DNA of 64,000 nt from Burkholderiales bacterium (GTDB taxonomy: Bacteria; Pseudomonadota; Gammaproteobacteria; Burkholderiales; Burkholderiaceae_E), in the NCBI GenBank assembly GCA_026399835.1, contig JAPLQE010000059.1:62001-126000 (forward strand), in the 5' to 3' direction. Within the stretch, counting starts at the first letter, position 1, and the number at the start of each line of letters is the position of its first letter. Below, piece by piece: positions 1 to 8,302 of the stretch. Made by a program: the position numbers and the translations under genes. The notes beneath the pieces were generated by a model. It was not told the origin of the DNA. It saw only the letters and a program-made list of their open reading frames with translations, and did no database searches.

Positions 1-644
1 ATCAGCAGCGTCGCCACGCGGTCGGCGCGCGCCCGCTCGCGGATCAGCTCGAGCACCGCCGCCTGGGTCGTCACGTCCAGGCCGGTGGTCGGCTCGTCGG
101 CGATCAGCAGGCGCGGCCGGCTCGACATCGCCAGCGCGATCATCACCCGCTGGCACATGCCGCCCGAGAGTTCGAACGGATAGGCGTGGAAGCGACGCTC
201 CGGATCGGCGATCGCGACCTCGCGCAGGCAGGCGACGGCGCGCGCGCGCAGGTCGACCGAGCGGATCGCGTGATGGCGCGCGAGCACGTCCTCGAGCTGC
301 TCGCCGATCTTGCGGATCGGATTGAGCGCCGCGCGCGGGTTCTGGAAGACCATGCCGATCTCGCGGCCCCGCAGGTCCTGCAGCTCGCGCTCGGTCGCCG
401 CACGCAGGTCGATGCCGTCGAAGCGGATCCGGCCGGAAGTGATCCGCGCCGCGCGGTCCGACAGGCCGAGCAGCGCATGGCACAGCACCGACTTGCCCGA
501 GCCCGACTCGCCCACCAGCCCGACGATCTCGCCACGGCCGATCGACAGGCTCACGTGGTCGAGCGCGCGCACCGTGCCCGAGCGCGTGCGGAACTCCAGC
601 GACATGTCGTCGATGGACAGCAGCGGCGGCGCGTCCTGGCTCAT
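1..644 (-). CDS. Peptide/nickel-type ABC transporter ATP-binding protein (DppD-like), truncated by window edge
   Basis: This is the ATPase subunit that energises the DppBC-like permeases encoded just upstream. The visible N-terminal part (about 214 codons) carries a Walker A motif GESGSGKS, a Q-loop in [11 protein letters not shown] typical of the oligopeptide family, the ABC signature LSGGMCQRV and a Walker B region [12 protein letters not shown]. The ATG at 644 overlaps the permease stop as ATGA, which supports this start and translational coupling. The C-terminus (H-loop and oligopeptide C-terminal domain) lies beyond position 1. It is the last visible gene of the minus-strand operon that starts at 8054. 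The substrate is inferred from the amidase neighbours, not from this sequence; family assignment is firm. Confidence 0.93.
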   Translation of the reverse strand, partial: MSQDAPPLLSIDDMSLEFRTRSGTVRALDHVSLSIGRGEIVGLVGESGSGKSVLCHALLGLSDRAARITSGRIRFDGIDLRAATERELQDLRGREIGMVFQNPRAALNPIRKIGEQLEDVLARHHAIRSVDLRARAVACLREVAIADPERRFHAYPFELSGGMCQRVMIALAMSSRPRLLIADEPTTGLDVTTQAAVLELIRERARADRVATLL

Positions 645-1540
645 GTGCGCCGCCTCGGGTCGAGCAGGTCGCGCAGCGCGTCGCCGAGCAGGTTGAACGA
701 GAACACCGCGAGCATCAGCACCGCGCCCGGGAAGAGCGCGACCCACCATTCGCCGGACATGATGTACTGCGCGCCCTCCGCGACCATGATCCCCCACTCC
801 GGGGTCGGCGGCCGCACGCCCAGGCCGATGAAGGACAGCCCGGCCGCGTTGAGGATCGCCCAGCCCATGTTGAGCGACACCTGCACCGCGATCGGCGGCA
901 GCAGGTTCGGGAAGACGTGGCGCATCAGCACGCCCCATTCCGAGTTGCCCGCCAGGCGCGCCGACTCGACGAAGCCCGCGCTGCGGCGCACGTTCGCCTC
1001 GGCCCGCGCGACGCGGATGTAGAACGGCAGGTTGATGATCGCGGTGGCGATCACGATGTTGGCCAGGGTGTTGCCGAGCGCCGCGACGATGCCCATCGCG
1101 AGCACGAAGAGCGGGAACGCCATGATCGTGTCGGCCGAGCGGGACACGATGCGGTCGAGCCAGCCGCCGAAGAAGCCCGCGGCCGCACCGAGCGTGGCGC
1201 CCACCACGAACGACAGGGCGACCGCCGCCACCGCCAGGCCCAGGTCGAGCCGGGTCGCGACGATGCAGCGCGACAGGATGTCGCGACCGAGTGCGTCGGT
1301 GCCGAACCAGTGGGAGGCCGACGGCGGCTGCAGCGCGATCGAGGGCGCGGTGGCCAGCGGGTCGTGCGGCGCCAGCCAGGGGCCGAACAGCGCGACCAGC
1401 ACCAGCGCGGCGAACAGGCCCGCAGCGAGCAGCGTGACCGGGTTCTCGGTCAGCACGTGCCGCAGGTGGCCGCCGCGCGGCGCAGCGGGCCGGGCCGCGT
1501 CAGGCGCGGCGCGGGCGGCGGAGGGGGGCAGCGCGCTCAT
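641..1540 (-). CDS. ABC transporter permease, DppC-like
   Basis: Inner-membrane permease (299 aa) of a peptide/opine/nickel-type importer. It has an N-terminal cytoplasmic tail rich in Ala/Pro, a first membrane helix at about residues 30-50, then the DppC-type region HDPLATAPS and GTDALGRDILSR, and a C-terminal BPD_transp_1 domain with the EAA-like loop around ESARLAGNSEWGVLMRHVFPN. The length is normal for the family. The start is 7 nt after the DppB stop, and its stop overlaps the ATPase start by 4 nt. It partners with the DppB-like protein and takes substrate from the binding protein at 4575-6179. The transported compound is unknown; an amide, biuret-like or peptide-like nitrogen source is an inference from context. 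Confidence 0.93.
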   Translation of the reverse strand: MSALPPSAARAAPDAARPAAPRGGHLRHVLTENPVTLLAAGLFAALVLVALFGPWLAPHDPLATAPSIALQPPSASHWFGTDALGRDILSRCIVATRLDLGLAVAAVALSFVVGATLGAAAGFFGGWLDRIVSRSADTIMAFPLFVLAMGIVAALGNTLANIVIATAIINLPFYIRVARAEANVRRSAGFVESARLAGNSEWGVLMRHVFPNLLPPIAVQVSLNMGWAILNAAGLSFIGLGVRPPTPEWGIMVAEGAQYIMSGEWWVALFPGAVLMLAVFSFNLLGDALRDLLDPRRRT

Positions 1541-1547
1541 CGCCGGC

Positions 1548-2561
1548 TCAGGCCTGCATGGCGACCCGCGGGTCGATCAGCAGGTAGGCGAGATCGATCA
1601 GCAGGTTGAGCAGCACGTAGAGCACTCCCATCGTCAGCACGAAGCCCTGCACCGGCGCATAGTCCGAAGCGGTGAGCGACTCGATCGCGAACGAGCCGAT
1701 GCCCGGCCAGGCGAAGACCTTCTCGACCAGCACGTTCGAGCCGAGCAGGAAGGAGAACACCATGCCGAGCGTGGTGACCACCGGCAGCAGCGCGTTGCGC
1801 AGCGCATAGCGCACCAGCACGGTCGGCGAGCGCAGCCCGAGGGCGCGCGCGGTCCGCACGAAGTCCGAGCCGAGCACGCCCAGCATCGAGGCCCGCGTCA
1901 TCCGCGTGATCGGCGCGAGCACGAAGAGCGCCATGGTGATCGCCGGCATCACCAGCTGGCTGGCGCAGGCCCACCAGAGCTCCAGGTCGCGGTCGAGCAA
2001 CGCATCGACGAGGTACAGCCCGTTGCGGTCCGTGGGCGGCGAGAACGAGGGATCGAGCCGGCCGATCGGCGACGGGGCCCAGCCCAGCACGAAGTAGAAC
2101 AGCCAGGTCAGCAGCAGCCCGGTGAAGAACACCGGCAGCGACACGCCCGCGGTGGTGACGATCCGCGCGAGCTGGTCGACCCACGAGCCCTGGCGCACCG
2201 CGGCGGCCACGCCGAGCGGCAGCGCGATCACGACGGCCAGCACCAGCGCCACCAGCGTCAGCTCGATCGAGGCCGGCAGCCTCGAGGCGATCTCGGTGGC
2301 CACCGACTGGCCGGTGGTGAGCGACTGCCCGAGGTCGCCGCGCAGCAGGTCGCGCAGGTAGCCCAGGAACTGCTCGGGCAGCGAGCGGTCCAGACCGAGC
2401 TGCGCACGGATCTGCTCGATGGCCTCGGGCGTGGCGGCCTGCCCCGCGAAGTAGGCCGCCGGGTCGCCCGGCAGCGCCCGCGTCAGCAGGAACGTGATGA
2501 CGATCACGCCGAACAGGTTGGGCAGCGCGCCGGCGACGCGCAGCAGCGCGAGCCGCATCAT
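1548..2561 (-). CDS. ABC transporter permease, DppB-like
   Basis: Inner-membrane permease (337 aa) forming the heterodimer with the DppC-like protein. The N-terminal hydrophobic segment is followed by the DppB hallmark ALPGDPAAYFAG, then LGLDRSLPEQFLGYLRDLLRGDLGQS, which is typical of the family, and the transport domain with the coupling loop FVRTARALGLRSPTVLVRYALRN. The ATG at 2561 (a second Met follows directly) overlaps the stop of the AtzH-like gene as ATGA. Length and topology are normal for the family. It lies in the same operon as the amidase genes, so import and hydrolysis of one substrate class are probably coordinated. Confidence 0.93.
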   Translation of the reverse strand: MMRLALLRVAGALPNLFGVIVITFLLTRALPGDPAAYFAGQAATPEAIEQIRAQLGLDRSLPEQFLGYLRDLLRGDLGQSLTTGQSVATEIASRLPASIELTLVALVLAVVIALPLGVAAAVRQGSWVDQLARIVTTAGVSLPVFFTGLLLTWLFYFVLGWAPSPIGRLDPSFSPPTDRNGLYLVDALLDRDLELWWACASQLVMPAITMALFVLAPITRMTRASMLGVLGSDFVRTARALGLRSPTVLVRYALRNALLPVVTTLGMVFSFLLGSNVLVEKVFAWPGIGSFAIESLTASDYAPVQGFVLTMGVLYVLLNLLIDLAYLLIDPRVAMQA

Positions 2562-2959
2562 GACGCGGGCAGTCCCATGAAGCTCACATGGGCGGCGACC
2601 ACGCGCCAGCCGGCGGCGGTCCGCACCCAGGTCTGCTGCTGGCGGCCGACCCAGCCGGGGCGGCCCTCGCGCTCGAAGCGCACGCTCGCGGTCGCGAAAT
2701 CGCGCCCGAAGGTCTGGATCACCTTCTGCACGATGCGCCGCTGCAGCCCCTGCGACGGGCGCGAGGCACGGAACTCGGCGATCTCGGCGTAGCTCCAGAG
2801 GTTCTCGGTCGCACCGAAGCGCAGCGTCAGCGGATGGTTCCAGAACAGCTCGTCGAGCACCGCCACGTCGTTGCCGACCAGCGCGCGCTCGTAGCGATCG
2901 AACACCGCCTCGACCTCGGCGAGCACGTCGGGCAGGTTGATCTGGCTGTCGTCGATCAT
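2558..2959 (-). CDS. AtzH/HpxZ-like protein (DUF3225, NTF2/SnoaL fold)
   Basis: A 133-aa protein resembling AtzH of cyanuric acid catabolism and HpxZ of oxalurate catabolism. The SnoaL-like fold is suggested by the segments VEAVFDRYERALVGNDV, LDELFWN, LRFGATEN and a C-terminal TWVRTAAGWRVVAAHVS strand pair. AtzH has been described as a decarboxylating amidohydrolase acting on 1,3-dicarboxyurea; whether this protein does the same is inference. It sits directly after the AtzE-like amidase (26 nt gap), matching the known atzE-atzH pairing, and overlaps the permease start by 4 nt. The ATG at 2957-2959 is chosen because the longer reading frame upstream is antisense noise within the amidase. Confidence 0.82.
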   Translation of the reverse strand: MIDDSQINLPDVLAEVEAVFDRYERALVGNDVAVLDELFWNHPLTLRFGATENLWSYAEIAEFRASRPSQGLQRRIVQKVIQTFGRDFATASVRFEREGRPGWVGRQQQTWVRTAAGWRVVAAHVSFMGLPAS

Positions 2960-2985
2960 CGGGAATCCTGGTGTGTGTGGGGCGG

Positions 2986-4380
2986 TCAGGCGAAGGCCAC
3001 GGCGACCGGCGCGGCGGCCACGCCGAGCTGCTCGAGGGCGGCGGCCACGCGCAGCGCGTGGTCCTCCCGCCAGGGCGCGGCGATCACCTGGATGGCGATC
3101 GGCAGGCCGTCGCGCACGATCGGCGCGGCGACCACCGGCAGCCCCGCGCAGGATACCGGCTGGGTCAGCAGCCCCATGCTCGGGCGCGACGGATGGCGCG
3201 TACCGCGGATCTCGATCCAGTCGTCGCCGATGGTCGGCGCGACCACCGGCACAGCGGGCGCGAGCAGCACGTCGTGGTCCGCGAACAGCGCGTCGACCCG
3301 CTCGACATACAGGCGGCGCACCCGCTGCGCACGGTGCACCCAGGCCGCGGGCGCGAGCGCCCCGGCCATGAAACGCGCCCGCGAGTGCGGCTCCATCGCG
3401 TCGTACCGATGGCGCAGGTCGTCGAGGTGCAGCGCGCCGCCCTCGATGGCGCTGATCACGAAGGCGGTGGCGCGGCCGATCCCGGCGTCGGGCCATTCCG
3501 CGCGGCCGACCGCCATGACCTGCCCGAGCGCGGCCACGGCGGTGTCGACGACTCCGACCGCCTCGGGCGTGGCCATCTCCTCGAACCAGCCGCCGAGCCG
3601 CGCGATGCGCAGGCCGTCGAGGTTGGCCGCTGGATCGCGGCCCAGCCCGCTGGCGACCGGCTCGCGGGCGCGCACGGCGCAGCCGGGATCGCGCGGATCG
3701 GGCCCCTGCATCGCGTCGTAGGCGAGCGCGAGCTCGCGCACGCTGCGGGCGAAGGGCCCGATGGTGTCGAGCGACGAGACGAACGGGAAGCTGCCGCCGC
3801 GCGACAGCCGCCCGAAGGTCGGCCGCAGCCCGAAGATGCCGCACAGCGACGCCGGCACGCGGATCGAGCCGTTGGTGTCGGTGCCCAGCGTGAGCGGCAC
3901 CAGGCCCGCGGCGACCGCCGCGCCCGAGCCACCCGAGGAGCCGCCGGCGATGCGCGACAGGTCGTGCGGGTTGTGCGTCGCACCGTAGTGCGTGTTCTCG
4001 GTGGTGAAGCCGTACGCGTACTCGTCCATGTTGAGCGCGCCGACCAGGATCGCCCCGGCCGCCTCGAGCCGCGTGATCGCGGTCGCGTCGGCCGCGGCCG
4101 GCGCCGCCCCCGGTCGCTCGCGCTCGACGCGCGAGCCGGCGAGCGTGACCAGGCCGGCCACGTCGAACAGGTTCTTCACCGCGAACGGCACGCCGGCCAG
4201 CGGCCCGAGCGAGGCCTCGCCGGCGGCGCGCGCCGCATCGAGCGCCGCCGCCCGATTCAGCGCCCGCTCGGCGAGCACCGCGGTGAACGCGTTGACCTGC
4301 GGATCGAGCAGCTCGATGCGCTCGAGACAGGCCCGGATCGACTGCACCGCGCTCATCGGCGCGCCCGTCGACCCGCTCAT
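2986..4380 (-). CDS. AtzE-like amidohydrolase (amidase signature family)
   Basis: A 464-aa amidase-signature enzyme. The catalytic lysine is in AGVPFAVKNLFDVAG and the Ser-Ser-Gly-rich motif is AGGSSGGSGAAVAAG, giving the expected Lys-Ser-Ser triad. The length matches AtzE, the 1-carboxybiuret amidohydrolase of the cyanuric acid pathway, rather than GatA, because a GatC-like partner of AtzG type is encoded immediately upstream and an AtzH-like gene immediately downstream. The ATG at 4380 overlaps the AtzG stop as ATGA; a second in-frame ATG lies at 4356. The likely role is hydrolysis of a carboxybiuret-, oxalurate- or related carboxamide intermediate in the cytoplasm. The family is certain; the exact substrate is not. 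Confidence 0.85.
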   Translation of the reverse strand: MSGSTGAPMSAVQSIRACLERIELLDPQVNAFTAVLAERALNRAAALDAARAAGEASLGPLAGVPFAVKNLFDVAGLVTLAGSRVERERPGAAPAAADATAITRLEAAGAILVGALNMDEYAYGFTTENTHYGATHNPHDLSRIAGGSSGGSGAAVAAGLVPLTLGTDTNGSIRVPASLCGIFGLRPTFGRLSRGGSFPFVSSLDTIGPFARSVRELALAYDAMQGPDPRDPGCAVRAREPVASGLGRDPAANLDGLRIARLGGWFEEMATPEAVGVVDTAVAALGQVMAVGRAEWPDAGIGRATAFVISAIEGGALHLDDLRHRYDAMEPHSRARFMAGALAPAAWVHRAQRVRRLYVERVDALFADHDVLLAPAVPVVAPTIGDDWIEIRGTRHPSRPSMGLLTQPVSCAGLPVVAAPIVRDGLPIAIQVIAAPWREDHALRVAAALEQLGVAAAPVAVAFA

Positions 4381-4559
4381 CGCACGAACACCGTCAGCGG
4401 CTCGACCGAGGGCTCGACGTCCTGCGCCTCGAGCATCTCGGCGATGGCGGCGAGGCGCTCGAGGTTGGCGACGACCTCCGCCTCGTGCTCGGTCGCCGCG
4501 GGCAGGCCGAGCATCGTCGCGCCCGCCCGCACCCAGGCCACGATCGCTTCGCGTTCCAT
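4377..4559 (-). CDS. AtzG-like small subunit (DUF4089, GatC-like)
   Basis: A 60-aa acidic helical protein. The pattern is REAIVAWVRAGATMLGLP followed by HEAEVVANLERLAAIAEMLE, resembling the two-helix GatC/AtzG fold that binds and stabilises the partner amidase. AtzG is known to be an obligate partner of AtzE. The gene sits directly upstream of the AtzE-like gene with a 4-nt overlap, the expected order. The C-terminal part EPLTVF resembles the conserved tail of the family. It lies 15 nt after the stop of the binding-protein gene. The assignment rests on size, position and helix pattern; it would be a hypothetical protein without the context. Confidence 0.8.
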   Translation of the reverse strand: MEREAIVAWVRAGATMLGLPAATEHEAEVVANLERLAAIAEMLEAQDVEPSVEPLTVFVR

Positions 4560-4574
4560 GGTCGGCGCCTCCGC

Positions 4575-6179
4575 TCAGGCCTTGGAGAGGTTCCGGTAGT
4601 CGGGCTGCAGGTGGAACCAGTACATGTAGCCGTTGATGTCCTTGCGCATCGCGACGTCCATCAGCGGCTGGAACAGCGGCACCCGCGGCACCTCCTCGTT
4701 GGCGAGCTTGATCATCGCGCGCACCTCGGAGTCGTAGACGAACTTGTTCTCCGGGAAGCGCGCGTTCTCGATCATCTTGTCGAGCTTCGGGTTCTGGTAG
4801 GACATGGTGTTGAACACCGCGTTCTGCCCGTGGTAGCACCAGAAGAAGAAGTACTCGGGATAGTTCAGCCAGCCGCCGAAGCGGTTGACGATGATCGGCA
4901 TGTCCTTCTTGAGGAGCGCCGCGCGCCAGCTGGCGCCGGGCACCTTGGCGATCTGCACCTTGACGCCGATCTGCGCGAGCGACTCCTGCAGCAGCACCGC
5001 CATCGGCTCGTTGGTGGTCGCCGAGCCCAGGTCGAAGGACAGCGTGGTCTCGAAGCCGTCCGGGTAGCCGGCGTCCTTGAGCAGCGCGCGCGCCTTCGCA
5101 AGGTCGGTGGTCCAGCCGTGCGGCTGCGGCCACGCGGTGGTCTTCGGATCGTTGCTGCCGCCGTAGAGCTTGATCGCGCGGCCGTAGACGGCGACCTCGT
5201 TCATCTTGTCGTACGGGATCGCGAGCGCGACGGCCTGGCGCACGCGCACGTCCGAGAACGGCTTGCTCTTGACGTTCATGCCGACGTACCACATCGCGTT
5301 CTCGATCGGCGTCGAGACGACCTTGAGCGTCGGCTCCTTGGCCATCTCCGAGAAGTCCTTCGGCGGCATCTCGTAGGTCATGTCGATGTCGCCCTTGACC
5401 AGCAGCGCGCGCCGCGTGCCGGCGTTCGGCACGTCGCGCTGGATCACGCGGCGGATCTTGGGCAGCGGGCCGCTCTTCCAGTCGTCGTTGCGGACGTAGA
5501 CGATCTCCTGGCCCGGGCGCCAGGACTCGACCTTGTAGGCCCCGCCGCCGGCGATGTTGTTCTTCGTCCAGAGCAGGCCCCAGGGGTCCTCCTTGGTCGC
5601 GTTCTTCTTCACCAGCTCGGCATTGAAGACGCTGGGCACGGGCACCGCCATGTCCATCATCGTCATCTTGTCCGGCCGCAGGAAGTTCACGCGGAAGGTG
5701 TGGTCGTCGACGACCACGAACTGCTCGGGCTTCTCGAGCGAGCCGGCCGCCATCTGGAAGGTCGGGAAGCCGCCCACCGCGACCGCACGGTCGAACGACC
5801 ACTTCACGTCGCGCGCAGTCACCGGCGTGCCGTCGTGGAACTTGGCGCTCTTGCGCAGCCTGAAGGTCACGTGCGAGTTGTCGGGCGCGATCGTCCACGA
5901 CTCGGCGAGCTCGGGCTCGAGCTTGGCGAAGTCGTAGGTCACCTGGCCGTTCGGCAGCGTCTTCTTGCCAAAGGTCATCAGGCGGTCGTAGCAGATCCAG
6001 GACACGCCGTAGCTCGGCCGGTTGGCGCCGACGGTGTGGATGTCGAGCGAGTTCGGCCCGAACTCGTTGGCGACGACCAGCAGCTCCTTGCGGCGATCGG
6101 ACTGCGCGATCGCGTTCGGGACCGAGGCGGCGAGGCCGGCCAGCGCGGCCGAACCCTTGACGAAACGACGACGATCCAC
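4575..6179 (-). CDS. Periplasmic solute-binding protein, peptide/nickel family (SBP_bac_5), Tat-exported
   Basis: A 534-aa binding protein delivering substrate to the DppBCD-like transporter of the same operon. The N-terminus MDRRRFVKGSAALAGLAA is a twin-arginine signal peptide and processing after ANAIAQ-type residues is likely. The mature protein has the SBP_bac_5 hallmarks ESWTIAPDNSHVTFRLRKSA, FHDGTPVTARDVKWSFDRAV and DVRVRQAVALAIPYDKMNEV. Length is typical (500-540 aa). It lies between the AtzF-like and AtzG-like genes (12 and 15 nt gaps), so it is part of the operon. Tat export suggests folding or cofactor binding before export, though Tat signals are common in this family. The ligand is unknown. 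Confidence 0.93.
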   Translation of the reverse strand: MDRRRFVKGSAALAGLAASVPNAIAQSDRRKELLVVANEFGPNSLDIHTVGANRPSYGVSWICYDRLMTFGKKTLPNGQVTYDFAKLEPELAESWTIAPDNSHVTFRLRKSAKFHDGTPVTARDVKWSFDRAVAVGGFPTFQMAAGSLEKPEQFVVVDDHTFRVNFLRPDKMTMMDMAVPVPSVFNAELVKKNATKEDPWGLLWTKNNIAGGGAYKVESWRPGQEIVYVRNDDWKSGPLPKIRRVIQRDVPNAGTRRALLVKGDIDMTYEMPPKDFSEMAKEPTLKVVSTPIENAMWYVGMNVKSKPFSDVRVRQAVALAIPYDKMNEVAVYGRAIKLYGGSNDPKTTAWPQPHGWTTDLAKARALLKDAGYPDGFETTLSFDLGSATTNEPMAVLLQESLAQIGVKVQIAKVPGASWRAALLKKDMPIIVNRFGGWLNYPEYFFFWCYHGQNAVFNTMSYQNPKLDKMIENARFPENKFVYDSEVRAMIKLANEEVPRVPLFQPLMDVAMRKDINGYMYWFHLQPDYRNLSKA

Positions 6180-6191
6180 GGCAGAACTCCT

Positions 6192-8054
6192 TCAGTGTCG
6201 TGACAACGAGGCGATGTAGGCGCGCCAGCCACCGAACCCGGTGACCTCCCGCGCCCCTTCGAGCGCATGCGGCTCGCAGAGGAAACCCTTGACCCAGTCG
6301 CCGGCCTCGGTCTGGACCGAGCCGATCGCGAGCGGCGCCGGAATGCCCTCGATGAACGAGGCCCAGCCGGCGCGCGGCAGCGCCCAGACCTCGATCTCGA
6401 GGGCGCTGCCCTGCGGGTCGCGGACCATCCCGGGGCGCGGCGGCGTGGTGCCGGGCAGCGCGTACAGGCGGTAGGTGGCGGCGGTGCGCGTGCGCGACAC
6501 GAGGCGTGCGCCGCGCGAGGTGAGCTGGCCGTTGAGCGGCAGGCCGGAGAGGTGCGCGCCGACCACCGCGATCGGCACGCTGTGCGCATCGGCGGCGGGC
6601 GCCGCGGGGGCGACGCGCGGCGCGCCCGGTACGAGTGCCGGCGCCAGGCGCGCAGCGAGGCCGAGCAGGCGATCGTCCGAGAAGCCCGCGCCGATCAGCG
6701 ACACGCCGAACGGCAGGCCGTCGGTGCGCAGGCCCGCCGGCACGTTGAGCGCGGCGAGGTCCAGCAGGTTCGCGAAGTTGGTGTAGACGCCCAGCCGGCT
6801 GTTGAGCTCGACCGGGTCGGCGAGCATCTGCGCGAGGGTGTAGAGCGTCGGCACGCCCGGCAGCAGCAGCGCCGCATGCTCGCGCCAGAACCCCTCGACC
6901 TGCCGCCTGAGCGCCGCCATCCGGTAGGCCGACTCGAAGGCGTCGCGCGCAGAGCCCGAGTGCCCGGTGACGATGGCCCGCACGACGGGATGCACGGCCT
7001 CGGGGTGCGCGCGCGCGAAGTCGCCGACCGCGGCGTCGCGCTCGGCCACCCACGGGCCGCCGTAGAGCATCTGCGCGATCTCGCCGAGCGGCGCGATGTC
7101 GACCTCGACCAGCGCGACGCCCGCCTCGCGCAGCCGCGCGAGCGTGGCTTCCCAGGCGGCACGCTGCACGGCGTCGCCGAAGAACTCAGGGTTCGCGGGC
7201 ACCGAGAGCCGGTCCTGCGGCGCGCGCCAGCCGGCGTCGCCCAGCGCCTCGCGCAGCGGGTCGCGCGAGTACGGGTCGGCGGCGTCGAAGCCGCGCGCCG
7301 CATCGAGCACGCGCTGCGCGCCGGGCAGGTCGTGCGCGAAGATCGACACGCAGTCGAGCGAGCGGCAGGCGGGCACGACGCCACGGGCCGACAGCAGGCC
7401 GCGCGTGGGCTTGACGCCCACCAGGCCGTTGAGGGTCGCCGGCACGCGGCCCGAGCCGGCGGTGTCGGTGCCGAGCGAGAACAGCACGTCGCCGCGCGCG
7501 ACCGCGACCGCGGACCCCGAGCTCGAGCCGCCGGACACGTAGCGTGCATCGAGCGCATTGGCGACCGGACCGAAGGGCGAGCGCGTGCCGTTCAGGCCGG
7601 TGGCGAACTGGTCGAGGTTGGTCTTGCCCAGGACGATGGCGCCGGCCTCGCGCAGCCGCTCGACCGCCGCGGCGTCGACCTCGGGCCGGTAGGCGAACGC
7701 GGGGCAGCCGGCGGTGGTCTCGAAGCCGGCGACGTCGATGTTGTCCTTGACCGCGAACGGCACGCCGAACAGCGGCAGCGCCGCGGCGTCGCCACCGAGC
7801 TCGGCGAGCCGCTGCCCGAGCCGGGCGAGCTGTGCATCGAGGACGGCGTCGTCCGCCTTCGAGATCCAGACCGGGTTCGGCCCGCGGTCACGCCGCAGCT
7901 CGTCGCGCAGCAGCCCCGCGACGTGCGCGAGCGGGTCGCGGGCCGCGCGGGCGGCGTCGAGCCAGGCACCGATGCGGTCGGGCGCAGCCGGGACCGAGGA
8001 CGGGCCGCCGGTGCCGGGCACGGAGTAAGGAGGGTTCGCCTTGGACGCCATCAT
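6192..8054 (-). CDS. atzF: Allophanate hydrolase (AtzF-like)
   Basis: A 620-aa two-domain enzyme. The N-terminal amidase-signature domain (about residues 20-450) has the lysine motif FGVPFAVKDNIDVAGFETTAG and the serine motif GGSSSGSAVAVARG. The C-terminal domain (about 480-620), with LPLNGQLTSRGARLVSRTRTA and ALEGAREVTGFGGWRAYI, matches the allophanate hydrolase C-terminal domain. AtzF and DUR1 hydrolyse allophanate to ammonia and CO2. Length matches AtzF (about 605 aa). It is the first gene of the operon. The start is ATG 8054 or the adjacent ATG 8051; neither has a visible Shine-Dalgarno sequence, and a TTG at 8084 is less likely. The biotin-dependent urea carboxylase partner is not in the window, which favours a triazine/biuret-like rather than urea route. 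Confidence 0.9.
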   Translation of the reverse strand: MMASKANPPYSVPGTGGPSSVPAAPDRIGAWLDAARAARDPLAHVAGLLRDELRRDRGPNPVWISKADDAVLDAQLARLGQRLAELGGDAAALPLFGVPFAVKDNIDVAGFETTAGCPAFAYRPEVDAAAVERLREAGAIVLGKTNLDQFATGLNGTRSPFGPVANALDARYVSGGSSSGSAVAVARGDVLFSLGTDTAGSGRVPATLNGLVGVKPTRGLLSARGVVPACRSLDCVSIFAHDLPGAQRVLDAARGFDAADPYSRDPLREALGDAGWRAPQDRLSVPANPEFFGDAVQRAAWEATLARLREAGVALVEVDIAPLGEIAQMLYGGPWVAERDAAVGDFARAHPEAVHPVVRAIVTGHSGSARDAFESAYRMAALRRQVEGFWREHAALLLPGVPTLYTLAQMLADPVELNSRLGVYTNFANLLDLAALNVPAGLRTDGLPFGVSLIGAGFSDDRLLGLAARLAPALVPGAPRVAPAAPAADAHSVPIAVVGAHLSGLPLNGQLTSRGARLVSRTRTAATYRLYALPGTTPPRPGMVRDPQGSALEIEVWALPRAGWASFIEGIPAPLAIGSVQTEAGDWVKGFLCEPHALEGAREVTGFGGWRAYIASLSRH

Positions 8055-8063
8055 GTATACAAG
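8052..8063. promoter_or_regulatory. Candidate FCD-type GntR operator overlapping the atzF start
   Basis: The 8-bp palindrome TGTATACA (8054-8061) stands out in GC-rich surroundings and lies on the start codon of the AtzF-like gene; the next pair outward but one (C8052/G8063) is also symmetric. FCD-family GntR regulators commonly bind TTGTATACA-like sites, for example MatR. A repressor bound here would cover the initiation region. No GntR gene is visible in the window, so the regulator, if any, is elsewhere. Motif match is by eye. Confidence 0.45.
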
Positions 8064-8302
8064 TGAGCGTGCAAGATGATGCAACGAGCGTGCCAGCGCG
8101 ACCGTGCGCCGGTACGGTGCGGTGCGGCGTGTCGACGGGGGCCCGAAGCCACGGGCTGCGCCGCGGGCGCGCTGCGGGGATCGAAGGGGACGCTTCGGGT
8201 CGGGGCGACACGCACCAGCGGCGCGCGTCGGTCCGCAGGCACGCGGACGGCCGGGCGGTCACCCGCCCGGTCGGTCAGTCCGACGGGCCGCCGAGGCGCG
8301 CT

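Noticed and set aside
8055-8084. TTG start at 8084 for the AtzF-like gene
   Set aside because: The added ten residues do not resemble the family and the ATGs at 8054/8051 fit the usual N-terminus, although no Shine-Dalgarno decides between them.
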